In this document: one piece after another, positions 1 through 6,020 of the stretch
Layout of the letters: every line of letters begins with the position of its first letter
Numbering within the stretch: position 1 is the first letter of the stretch
NCBI GenBank assembly: GCA_022843345.1
Contig: JALHNW010000085.1
Coordinates: 1-7,461 of the forward strand
DNA from: Rubritepida sp.
GTDB taxonomy: Bacteria; Pseudomonadota; Alphaproteobacteria; Acetobacterales; Acetobacteraceae
Direction: 5' to 3'
Length of the DNA stretch: 7,461 bases
Translations under genes and position numbers: made by a program
The notes under the pieces: model-generated
Databases searched by the model: none
Told to the model about the DNA's origin: nothing
Seen by the model: only the letters and a program-made list of their open reading frames with translations

Positions 1-697
1 GCAGCGGGGCGACGGCGCGCAGCGCCCAGGCGCAGATGGCCGCGCCGAGCGCCAGGCCCACCGCCAGCAGGCCCAGCATCAGCGCCTGGAAGCCGTCGGC
101 CACGCCGCGCGCCTCCTGCGCCACCGCGCGGTTCTTCTCCTCCTGCAGGTCGATGAACTGGTTGATGCGGGCCAGCCACTCGATGAACAGGGGCCGCGCC
201 TCGGCCATAAGGCGGCGGTGGGCGGCCCCCTCGTCGCCCGCGCGGCGGGCGGCGATCACCGATTCGATCAGCGGCAGGCCGCGCGCCTCGGTCGCCTTGA
301 TGGAGGCGAGGATCTCCGCCTCGCGGGGCGTCACCTCGCGGCCCGTGCCCATCATGGCGTCCAGCCGCGTCGCGCTTTCGGCATAGAAGCGGGCCAGGCG
401 CTCGATCTCGGCCAGCGCGGCGCGGCGCTCGCCATCGTCGGTCACCAGCACGACGTCGCGCAGGCTGATCGCGCGGTCGTGCACGCTGCCGCGGAAGTTG
501 ATCGCGTAGCGCTGCTTCACGCTGTTCACGTCGTTCACGGTGGCCAGGCTCTGCGCGATGCTGTTCACCCGGCCGACCGCGATGGCGGCAAGGATGACGA
601 GCAGCGCCAGCACGGCGGCGAAGCCCGCGCCGAGGCGCATGGCGATTCCGGTGCGGCGGGAGGGCGTTTCGGTCGGGGCGGCGGGCATGTGCGGCAT
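1..697 (-). CDS. Methyl-accepting chemotaxis-type receptor, N-terminal part (runs off left edge)
   Basis: This frame is open from about 697 to base 1 with no stop, so only the first ~232 residues are present. A short basic N-terminus (SRRTGIAMRLGAGF) leads into a first membrane helix (about residues 22-42, GFAAVLALLVILAAIAVG). Then comes a mostly helical ~160-residue periplasmic region with the character of the four-helix-bundle MCP ligand domain (RVNSIAQSLATVNDVNSVKQ, then FRGSVHDRAISLRDVVL). A second helix follows at about 203-226 (ALMLGLLAVGLALGAAICAW). HAMP and methyl-accepting signalling domains would lie beyond the edge. The RGSVHDRAI stretch is characteristic of 4HB_MCP sensors. A histidine kinase or cyclase with the same sensor cannot be excluded. 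The start is ambiguous: in-frame ATGs lie at 727, 697, 688 and 640. A GGAG at 701-704 (plus-strand numbering) favours 697 or 688. It is divergent from proC with about 100 bp between them. Confidence 0.82.
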   Translation of the reverse strand, partial: MPHMPAAPTETPSRRTGIAMRLGAGFAAVLALLVILAAIAVGRVNSIAQSLATVNDVNSVKQRYAINFRGSVHDRAISLRDVVLVTDDGERRAALAEIERLARFYAESATRLDAMMGTGREVTPREAEILASIKATEARGLPLIESVIAARRAGDEGAAHRRLMAEARPLFIEWLARINQFIDLQEEKNRAVAQEARGVADGFQALMLGLLAVGLALGAAICAWALRAVAPL

Positions 698-762
698 GGT
701 CTCCGGGCTTGCGGGGTGCGGCATCATCGGCGCGCCGGGTTGAGGAAGGATGAATCGCCCGC

Positions 763-790
763 TTGCGGCCGGGCCGCGCGGGGGTATCGT
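763..790 (+). promoter_or_regulatory. Putative proC promoter giving a leaderless transcript
   Basis: A -35-like TTGCGG at 763-768 and a -10-like TATCGT at 785-790 are separated by 16 bp. Only seven bases (791-797) lie between the -10 box and the ATG at 798. Transcription would therefore begin at or one base before the A of the start codon, leaving no leader and no Shine-Dalgarno site. This is read from the sequence only. Sigma-70 consensus matches of this quality do arise by chance, but the spacing to the homology-supported start is striking. Confidence 0.4.
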
Positions 791-797
791 CGCCGCC

Positions 798-1607
798 ATG
801 ACCCTCCCTCCTCTTCTCCTCCTCGGCTGCGGCAAGATGGGCGGCGCCATGCTCGCCGGATGGCTGGAGCAGGGGCTGCCGGCCGACACCGTGGTGGTCG
901 AGCCCCACACCCCCGCCGTCGCCGCCTTCGCCGGGCGGGTGCGCCACGTCGCCACCACGGCGGAGGTGCCGGCGGGCTTCCGCCCCGGCGCGGTGATCCT
1001 GGCCACCAAGCCGCAGGAGGCGCCCCTCGCCCTGCCGCCCCTGGCGCGCTTCGCGGCGCCGGAGGTGGTGTTCCTGTCCATCATGGCCGGGCGCAGCGTG
1101 GGGGGCATGCGCGCGCTGCTGGGCGGCGCGGCCAATGTGGTGCGCGCCATGCCCAACACGCCGGCGGCGGTGCGCCAGGGCTTCACCGCGGCCTTCGCCG
1201 GGCCGGGCGTTTCCGACGCCCAGCGCGCGCTGTGCGACCGGCTGCTGGGCGCGGTCGGCGAATCGGCATGGGTGGAGGAGGAGGGGCAGCTGGACGCCGT
1301 CACCGCCGTCTCCGGCGGCGGGCCGGCCTACGTCTTCCTGCTGGCCGAGGTGATGGAGCAGGCGGCGCTGGCCGAGGGGTTGCCGCCCGAGCTGGCGCGG
1401 CGGATGGCGCGGGCCACGGTCGCCGGATCGGGCGCGCTGCTGGCCGCCTCGGGCGAGGACGCGGCGCAGCTGCGCAGGAACGTCACCTCGCCCAAGGGCA
1501 CGACGGAGCGCGCGCTGGCGGTGCTGATGCGCGAGGAGGCGTGGCCCGCCCTGATGCGCGAGGCGATCGCCGCCGCCACCGCGCGTTCGCGCGAGCTGGC
1601 GGGTTAG
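798..1607 (+). CDS. proC: Pyrroline-5-carboxylate reductase
   Basis: Catalyses the last step of proline synthesis, NAD(P)H-dependent reduction of 1-pyrroline-5-carboxylate to L-proline, in the cytoplasm. The 269-residue product has the family's usual length. It shows the N-terminal Rossmann dinucleotide-binding motif GCGKMGGAM (10-18), then TKPQ (70-73), RAMPNTP (116-122), SGGGPAYVF (172-180) and the C-terminal P5CR signature NVTSPKGTTERAL (228-240), which carries Lys where Gly is commoner. The start at 798 places the Rossmann glycines at the usual distance from the N-terminus. An in-frame ATG at 750 preceded by GAGGAAGG would add 16 residues (MNRPLAAGPRGGIVAA) with no counterpart in the family, and that stretch overlaps the likely promoter. 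The gene is monocistronic. Its TAG stop interlocks with the stop of the convergent synthetase gene. Function is confident, start moderately so. Confidence 0.95.
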   Translation: MTLPPLLLLGCGKMGGAMLAGWLEQGLPADTVVVEPHTPAVAAFAGRVRHVATTAEVPAGFRPGAVILATKPQEAPLALPPLARFAAPEVVFLSIMAGRSVGGMRALLGGAANVVRAMPNTPAAVRQGFTAAFAGPGVSDAQRALCDRLLGAVGESAWVEEEGQLDAVTAVSGGGPAYVFLLAEVMEQAALAEGLPPELARRMARATVAGSGALLAASGEDAAQLRRNVTSPKGTTERALAVLMREEAWPALMREAIAAATARSRELAG

Positions 1608-2884
1608 GGAGCGACGAGGGCCTTCAGCGCCGCCACCTGCACCTTGCCCAGCGCGGTGCGCGGCAGCGCGGCCACCGCCACCACGGCGCGCGGGTGCTTG
1701 AAGCGGGCCAGCCGCCCTTCGAAGTGGCGCAGCACGGCGGCCTCGTCATAGCCCTCGCCGGGGACGACCACGGCCACCGGCACCTCGCCCCAGCGCGCGT
1801 CGGGGCGGCCGATCACCGCGGCCTCGCGCACGCCGGGGGCGGAGAGGAGGACGCGCTCCACCTCGGCGGGGGCGATGTTCTCGCCGCCCGAGATGATGAG
1901 GTGCCTGAGGCGGTCGGTGAACCAGAAGCGGCCATCGGCGTCCTGGCGGCCGGCGTCGCCGGTGCGGAACCAGCCGTCATCCGTGAAGGCGGGTTCGGCA
2001 TGGTTCCAGTAGCCGGACAGCATGTTGGGCCCGCGCAGCAGGATCTCGCCGCCCGGCCCGATGCGCGCCTCACAGGAACCGACCGGGAAGCCGATGGAGC
2101 CGGGGTGGGACAGAGCCTCGGCGGCCGATTGCGCGATGGCGATGGGGCCGCTTTCCGTCATGCCGTAGACCTGCTGCACCGGCACGCCCTTGGCGTGGAA
2201 CGCCGCGATCAGTTCGGGCGGCACGTCCGACGAGCCGGCGCCGAGGGCGCGCAGGCAGGACAGGTCCGCCGCCGCCCAGCGCGGATGCCCCACCAGGGCG
2301 CGCATGACGGCGGGGACCAGCAGGGACAGCGTCGGGCGGTCATGCGCGATGCCGTCGAAGAAGGCGTCGGCGTCGAAGCGGGGGTGGATGGTGACGCGCG
2401 CGCCGGCCTGCATCGCCGGCCAGGTCTGGATGCACAGCCCGCCCAGGTGGAACATCGGCAGCACGGTCAGCACGTGGTCGGCGGCGGTGATGCCGAACAG
2501 CGCCATGGCATGCGCCGCATTGGCGCGCACCGCGGCGGCGGAGAGCATGGCGCCCTTCGGCCTGCCGGTGGTGCCGGAGGTGTAGCCGAGGAGGAGCGTG
2601 CCATCATCCTGGCGGACCGGCCGCGCTGCGGGGCGGGGCGCGGCGGCGCCGGGGTCGGGGCCGGCGCGCACCAGGCGCAGCCCGGCATCCTCGCTGATCC
2701 ATTGCAGCTCCTCGGGCGCCAGGCGCCAGTTCAGCGGCACCAGCGTGGCGCCGGCCTCCTCGCAGGCGGCGAAGCAGGCGAGCATGGCGGGGTGGTTCAG
2801 CCCGATCCAGCCGACGCGGTCGCCGCGCGCCACGCCGGCCGCGCGCAGCGCGGCGCGCTCGTCGGCGAGGAGGGCGGGGGTCAA
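1604..2884 (-). CDS. Compact AMP-binding acyl-CoA synthetase (ANL superfamily)
   Basis: Predicted to activate a carboxylic acid with ATP to an acyl-adenylate and transfer it to CoA. All core ANL motifs are present in the 426-residue product: P-loop YTSGTTGRPKG (101-111), YGMTES (240-245), WFRTGD (305-310), hinge DRLRHLIISGGENIAPAEVE (324-343) and the C-terminal catalytic lysine in PRTALGKVQ (408-416, Lys414). The start is taken as TTG at 2884-2882, which overlaps the upstream gene's stop as TTGA and has GGAGG four bases before it. No ATG fits; opening the frame further upstream only reads the dehydrogenase gene out of frame. The protein is short for the family (about 500). It begins at the point equivalent to the usual L-T-Y-A-E-L stretch, so ~30-40 N-terminal residues are absent, and the linker before the P-loop (72-100) is also much reduced. 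It is the last gene of the operon. Substrate unknown. Confidence 0.88.
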   Translation of the reverse strand: MTPALLADERAALRAAGVARGDRVGWIGLNHPAMLACFAACEEAGATLVPLNWRLAPEELQWISEDAGLRLVRAGPDPGAAAPRPAARPVRQDDGTLLLGYTSGTTGRPKGAMLSAAAVRANAAHAMALFGITAADHVLTVLPMFHLGGLCIQTWPAMQAGARVTIHPRFDADAFFDGIAHDRPTLSLLVPAVMRALVGHPRWAAADLSCLRALGAGSSDVPPELIAAFHAKGVPVQQVYGMTESGPIAIAQSAAEALSHPGSIGFPVGSCEARIGPGGEILLRGPNMLSGYWNHAEPAFTDDGWFRTGDAGRQDADGRFWFTDRLRHLIISGGENIAPAEVERVLLSAPGVREAAVIGRPDARWGEVPVAVVVPGEGYDEAAVLRHFEGRLARFKHPRAVVAVAALPRTALGKVQVAALKALVAP

Positions 2885-4146
2885 TCCGCCTCCCCCCTCT
2901 CGTACAGCGCCTCCCGGCCGATGCGGTCGATGCACAGCTCCGCCGTCCAGGGCAGCATCAGCGAGCCGCAGCGGCTGTCTCGGTACAGCCGCTCCAGCGG
3001 CAGGGAGCGCAGCATGGACTGCCCGCCGCAGGTGCGGACCGCCTTGGTGGCGAGCGCGTTGGCGTTCTCCATCACGGTGTTCTGGGCGGCGAGCGCGCGC
3101 AGCACCTGGTCCTTCGACGGGTCGGGGCCGGCCTCGCTGATCGCCTGGAACCACAGGGCCTTGGTCTGCTCCAGCATCACGCGCATCTCGGCGACCGCGA
3201 CCTGCTTGGTGGCGTACATGCGGCGCTTGACGGGGCCGGCGCCGGGCTGCTCGCCGCGCAGGTAGCGGACGGTGAAGTCGTAGGCGGCCTGGGCCAGCCC
3301 CATGTAGGTCGGCGTCAGCGTCATGAACATGTGCGGCCAGCGCGACGCCGCCTGGAAGTAGAGGCCAGGCGGCATCAGCATGGCGTCGGCGGGGACGAAC
3401 ACGTCGGTGAACACCAGGGTGCGGCTGACGGTGCCGCGCATGCCCAGCGGGTCCCACTCGCCCTCCACCGACACGCCGGGCGCGTCCCTGGGGATGGCGA
3501 GGTAGAGCGTGTCGCGGCGCGACAGTTTTTCCGACCCGTGCTGCTCGGTGCAGAGCACGCCGTAGAAATCGGCGTGGCCGGCCAGGGAGGCGAAGATCTT
3601 GCGGCCGTTGATGCGGAAGCCACCCTCGGCGGGGGTGGCGATTGTGCCGAAGGCCTGGGTGCCGGCGGCCGCCGCGCCGCCTTCCGAGAAGGGCTGCGAG
3701 AACACGGCGCCGTCATGCAGGATGCGTGCGTAATGGCCGGCGCGGCGGCGCTGGTGGGTGGCGCGGGTAGGGGCGTCCATCTCCAGGTCGTCGGTGAGCA
3801 GGCCGGTCCACAGCGTGGAGCACACGTGCATGTTCCAGGTCAGCGCGGTGGCGCCGCAATGGCGGCCGAACTCGGCGGCGGCGAGGCAATAGGCGCGGAA
3901 GTCGGCGCCCTGGCCGCCATCCTCGCGCGGGATGCAGATGCCCAGCCAGCCCTCGCGCCGCATGTCGTCGTAGTTGGCGGTGGGGAAGCTGGCTTCGCGG
4001 TCCCAGCGCGCGGCGCGCGGCGCCAGGACGCGCGCGCCGAATTCGCGGGCGCGGGACGTGAGGTCGGCCTCGAAGGGGGAGAGCCGGAAGCCGCGGGGGT
4101 CGAAGATCGGGGCGTCGGCGGCGGCGGCGGGGAGCGGCATGTCCAT
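2881..4146 (-). CDS. Acyl-CoA dehydrogenase-family flavoprotein lacking the usual catalytic glutamate
   Basis: The 421-residue protein has the full three-domain ACAD architecture. The N-terminal helical domain (~20-145) includes MRREGWLGICIPREDGGQG (62-80). The middle beta domain includes GGFRINGRKIFASLAG (175-190) and WDPLGMRGTVSRTLVFTDVF (231-250). The C-terminal helical domain includes GGQSMLRSLPLERLYRD (374-390). FAD binding is therefore expected. The position of the MCAD catalytic Glu, eight residues after the conserved RD, is Leu398 in RCGSLMLPWTAE (392-403). The alternative position used by isovaleryl-CoA dehydrogenase (about residue 272) is also not acidic. The usual TEPGAGSD-like substrate loop reads SQPFSEGG (150-157). 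It may be a dehydrogenase with a relocated base, or a flavin-dependent oxygenase on the ACAD fold. ATG 4146 abuts the upstream TGA and has a perfect AGGAGG eight bases before it. Family assignment is strong, reaction unknown. Confidence 0.9.
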   Translation of the reverse strand: MDMPLPAAAADAPIFDPRGFRLSPFEADLTSRAREFGARVLAPRAARWDREASFPTANYDDMRREGWLGICIPREDGGQGADFRAYCLAAAEFGRHCGATALTWNMHVCSTLWTGLLTDDLEMDAPTRATHQRRRAGHYARILHDGAVFSQPFSEGGAAAAGTQAFGTIATPAEGGFRINGRKIFASLAGHADFYGVLCTEQHGSEKLSRRDTLYLAIPRDAPGVSVEGEWDPLGMRGTVSRTLVFTDVFVPADAMLMPPGLYFQAASRWPHMFMTLTPTYMGLAQAAYDFTVRYLRGEQPGAGPVKRRMYATKQVAVAEMRVMLEQTKALWFQAISEAGPDPSKDQVLRALAAQNTVMENANALATKAVRTCGGQSMLRSLPLERLYRDSRCGSLMLPWTAELCIDRIGREALYERGEAD

Positions 4147-4854
4147 TCAGCTATCCTCCTGGAAATGGGCGCGCAGCAGGGCGGCCAGGGCGTGGGGGGC
4201 CTCGAGGTGCGGCATGTGGCCGGTGGGCAGCACGGCGAGTTGGGCGCCGGGGATGGCCTCGGCCATGCGGCGCATCGTCCGCTCCGGCGCGGTGGCGTCA
4301 TGCGCGCCGGCGACGCAGAGCGTACCTTGCGTCACCCGGGGCAGGTCGGCGCGGCGGTCGAAGGTGGTGAGGCAGCGCAGCGTGGCGCGATAGGTGGCCT
4401 CGGGCACCTTGGCCATGGCGTCGCGGGCGGCGGCGCGCATGGCCGGCGTGGCGTCGGGGCCGAACAGGTCGTCCACCATGGCCGCCGCGCTGGCCGCCAT
4501 GCTGCCGCCGGCATCCAGGGGCGCGAGGCGGGCGCGCAGGAAGGATTCGGCGAAGGCGGGGTCGCGGCCGCCGAAGGCCGGGGTGGTGGCGACCAGCGCC
4601 AGGCGGCGGACACGGCCCGGGTGGCGCAGCGCCGCCTCCAGCGCGATCATCCCGCCCATGGAATGGCCCACGAGGTCGGCCTGGGCGATGCCCTGCGCGT
4701 CCAGGAAGGCCACCAGCGCGTCGGCCAGGGCGGGGAAGTCCAGCGCCTCCGGCAAGGGCGTGCCGCCGTAGCCGGGCTGGTCCCAGGCGAGCAGCGGCAT
4801 CGGCACCGCCCCCCAGAGCGCGGCGCTGCCGCCGATGCCATGCAGCGCGATCAC
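4147..4854 (-). CDS. Alpha/beta hydrolase (possible N-formylmaleamate deformylase-like role)
   Basis: The 235-residue protein is a PcaD/MhpC-like alpha/beta hydrolase. It has the oxyanion-hole motif LHGIGGSAALW (4-14), nucleophile elbow GHSMGG (63-68, Ser65), acid in AGAHDATAPE (Asp186) and base in TGHMPHLEAP (His213). It should hydrolyse an ester, amide or thioester in the cytoplasm. The start is GTG at 4854-4852, overlapping the dioxygenase stop as GTGA. No convincing Shine-Dalgarno is seen, so translation probably depends on coupling. The protein begins only four residues before the HG motif, where relatives usually have ~20 more, and no in-frame start exists just upstream. Lying directly after a NicX-like gene it occupies the position of NicD/PicE deformylases. 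As I recall it, NicD uses an acid ~24 residues after its serine; here that position (Ala89) is not acidic and the acid sits at the canonical place, so NicD function is only a suggestion. Confidence 0.88.
   Translation of the reverse strand: MIALHGIGGSAALWGAVPMPLLAWDQPGYGGTPLPEALDFPALADALVAFLDAQGIAQADLVGHSMGGMIALEAALRHPGRVRRLALVATTPAFGGRDPAFAESFLRARLAPLDAGGSMAASAAAMVDDLFGPDATPAMRAAARDAMAKVPEATYRATLRCLTTFDRRADLPRVTQGTLCVAGAHDATAPERTMRRMAEAIPGAQLAVLPTGHMPHLEAPHALAALLRAHFQEDS
4155..4160 (-). promoter_or_regulatory. Strong ribosome binding site for the ACAD gene
   Basis: A perfect AGGAGG lies eight bases upstream of the ATG at 4146, inside the last codons of the alpha/beta hydrolase gene (encoding part of Gln-Glu-Asp). 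It decides the start at 4146 over the second ATG at 4140. It is the best Shine-Dalgarno sequence in the operon, suggesting that the flavoprotein is made in quantity. Confidence 0.8.
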
Positions 4855-5876
4855 AGCACGCGCCCGCGATCCACCACCACCTCGCCATCCAGCGCGATGG
4901 TGGTGTTGAAGACGGGCAGGTCGAAATGGCCCTCCGTATGACGGCCGGCGAACTCGTTGGCGCCCGTGCTGAACAGGAAGTTGCCGGCCACCGCGCGCAG
5001 CTCGGTGCCGTTGGTCTCGGCCTTGTCCAGCATGGCCAGCGCCTCGTAGCGCGCGCGGGGGTTCAGCCCCCAGCCGACATGGGAGACGGCGTAGGCGGCG
5101 CGGTCGCCCCAGGCCTGGAGGTAGCGGCGCGTCATCTCCGCATCCGCCCCGCTGCCCTCGATGCGGGTCACGTGGTCATCCTCGATGGTGAGCACGACGG
5201 GGCGCTCCAGGTAGCGCTTGAAGGTGAGGTTCACGTCGCCCGCATCCAGCACCAGCCGGCCGTTGACGGCGTGCGCGCGCGGGAAGGAGACGACGACGCC
5301 ACCGGGCCAGTGCGCCACGGTGCCGGGCCGGTCCGTCCAGCCCCAGACGCCGGCGGTGGCCGCGCCCTCCATGACCACGTCGAGGTCGGTGCCGGCCTCG
5401 GAGGTGACGCGCATCCGCTTCGCCGCGCGCAGGCGCTTCACCGCCGCCTTCACGGGGGCCTCGTCCTCCGGGCGCGGCACCAGGCGCTCCAGCGTTTCCG
5501 GGTGCTCGTCGCTCACCATCATCACGCGGGTGCCGGCCTTGAGGATGCCGGGCAGCTCGGGCGCGTGCAGCAGCCCTTCCACCGAGAGGTCCAGCAGCAG
5601 CGGGCAGGCCGTGATCGCGGCCAGCGCGCCCGGATGGCCGGCGAGTGCGCGCGAAGCGCCGGTGGAGCGCACGGCGACCGGTGCCGTGGGGCGCGGGCTG
5701 GGGACCGTGACGCGGACGGGGCGGGCGCCGAGGCGGTGCAGCGCGGCCTCGGCAAGCGCCAGGTTGACCGGGCGGGACCGGGTTTCCGCCAGCACCGCCA
5801 CGCAATCCCCGGGCTGGACGCGGCACAGGCGCAGCACTTCCTCGAAGGCCGCCTGCCAGCCGGGCTCCCATTCCAT
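4851..5876 (-). CDS. nicX: NicX-like 2,5-dihydroxypyridine 5,6-dioxygenase family protein
   Basis: By family this would be a non-haem Fe(II) ring-cleaving dioxygenase opening 2,5-dihydroxypyridine to N-formylmaleamate; the fold is related to M29 aminopeptidases. The 341-residue product is about the length of Pseudomonas NicX (~350) and resembles it throughout. It shows LLHAPELPGILKAGTRVMMV (102-121), VLDAGDVNLTFKRYL (209-223), SHVGWGLNPRA (265-275), GNFLFSTGANE (298-308) and HFDLPV (317-322). His266, His317 and Asp319 match the His-His-Asp iron ligands I recall for NicX (265/318/320). The start at 5876 is chosen because GGAG lies seven bases upstream and because the earlier in-frame ATG at 5912 lies inside the operator, upstream of the predicted transcription start. 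It is the first gene of the operon, divergent from a MarR regulator as in nic and pic loci. Family is confident; the exact substrate is inference, since many homologues are untested. Confidence 0.78.
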   Translation of the reverse strand: MEWEPGWQAAFEEVLRLCRVQPGDCVAVLAETRSRPVNLALAEAALHRLGARPVRVTVPSPRPTAPVAVRSTGASRALAGHPGALAAITACPLLLDLSVEGLLHAPELPGILKAGTRVMMVSDEHPETLERLVPRPEDEAPVKAAVKRLRAAKRMRVTSEAGTDLDVVMEGAATAGVWGWTDRPGTVAHWPGGVVVSFPRAHAVNGRLVLDAGDVNLTFKRYLERPVVLTIEDDHVTRIEGSGADAEMTRRYLQAWGDRAAYAVSHVGWGLNPRARYEALAMLDKAETNGTELRAVAGNFLFSTGANEFAGRHTEGHFDLPVFNTTIALDGEVVVDRGRVL

Positions 5877-5883
5877 CGGTCTT

Positions 5884-5887
5884 CTCC
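5884..5887 (-). promoter_or_regulatory. Ribosome binding site deciding the dioxygenase start
   Basis: GGAG (within GGGAGAAG), seven bases upstream of the ATG at 5876 on the minus strand. It supports 5876 over the upstream in-frame ATGs at 5912 and beyond, which have no such site. Confidence 0.7.
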
Positions 5888-5892
5888 CACGG

Positions 5893-5921
5893 GTGACATC
5901 ATGGTAACACATGAATATTCA
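5893..5921 (+). promoter_or_regulatory. Weak candidate promoter for the MarR-family gene
   Basis: GTGACA (5893-5898, five of six to TTGACA) and TATTCA (5916-5921, three of six to TATAAT) are spaced by 17 bp on the plus strand. The -10 box is poor. If real, this promoter is back to back with the operon promoter and shares the palindromic operator, giving autoregulation and a leader of roughly 90 nt. Another weak -10-like element (CAAAAT, 5931-5936) lacks a partner. Confidence 0.25.
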
Positions 5922-5929
5922 TATGTCAG
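5901..5929 (-). promoter_or_regulatory. Promoter of the dioxygenase operon
   Basis: On the minus strand, CTGACA (5929-5924, five of six matches to TTGACA) is followed by exactly 17 bp and then TACCAT (5906-5901, four of six matches to TATAAT). Transcription would start near 5894, giving a leader of about 18 nt that contains only the ribosome binding site. This is the best sigma-70-type promoter visible in the window and lies in its most AT-rich patch. The palindromic operator covers its -35 box and whole spacer, so a bound regulator would block RNA polymerase. Confidence 0.6.
5905..5928. promoter_or_regulatory. 24-bp imperfect palindrome, probable MarR-family operator
   Basis: The half-sites TAACACATGAAT (5905-5916) and ATTCATATGTCA (5917-5928) are inverted repeats with 10 of 12 symmetric positions matching. 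The inner 12 bp (5911-5922) are perfectly symmetric. Length, AT content and its place between divergent marR-type and catabolic genes are typical of MarR dimer sites. It covers the -35 and spacer of the operon promoter and probably also the regulator's own promoter, so repression of both directions, relieved by a pathway ligand, is expected. The palindrome is seen directly; the binding protein is inferred. Confidence 0.7.
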
Positions 5930-6020
5930 GCAAAATCCGGCATCCGCAGTTCCCCGAATAGGAACCCGTTCTGGTTGCATTCACACTGGGCCCATGGACA
6001 CGTCATTCCGAGAAGCAGTC

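Noticed and set aside
724..750. A sigma-28-like GCCGATGA upstream of the chemoreceptor gene (minus strand, 731-724).
   Set aside because: No TAAA-like -35 element is found at the required distance, so the match is probably chance.
218..3265. A plus-strand open frame of more than 1000 codons across proC and opposite the synthetase and ACAD genes.
   Set aside because: Its translation is a low-complexity run of Arg, Gly, Ala and His with no domain; it is the expected shadow of GC-rich genes, and conserved proteins occupy other frames of the same DNA.
2885..3457. Extending the synthetase upstream to an ATG at 3457, giving 617 residues.
   Set aside because: The added 191 residues are the ACAD gene read out of frame and resemble no ligase N-terminus. 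The ACAD protein is well conserved over the same bases.
5877..5912. Starting the dioxygenase at ATG 5912 (12 extra residues).
   Set aside because: That ATG lies within the promoter spacer and operator and upstream of the predicted transcript start, while 5876 has a well-placed GGAG and fits the family's N-terminus.
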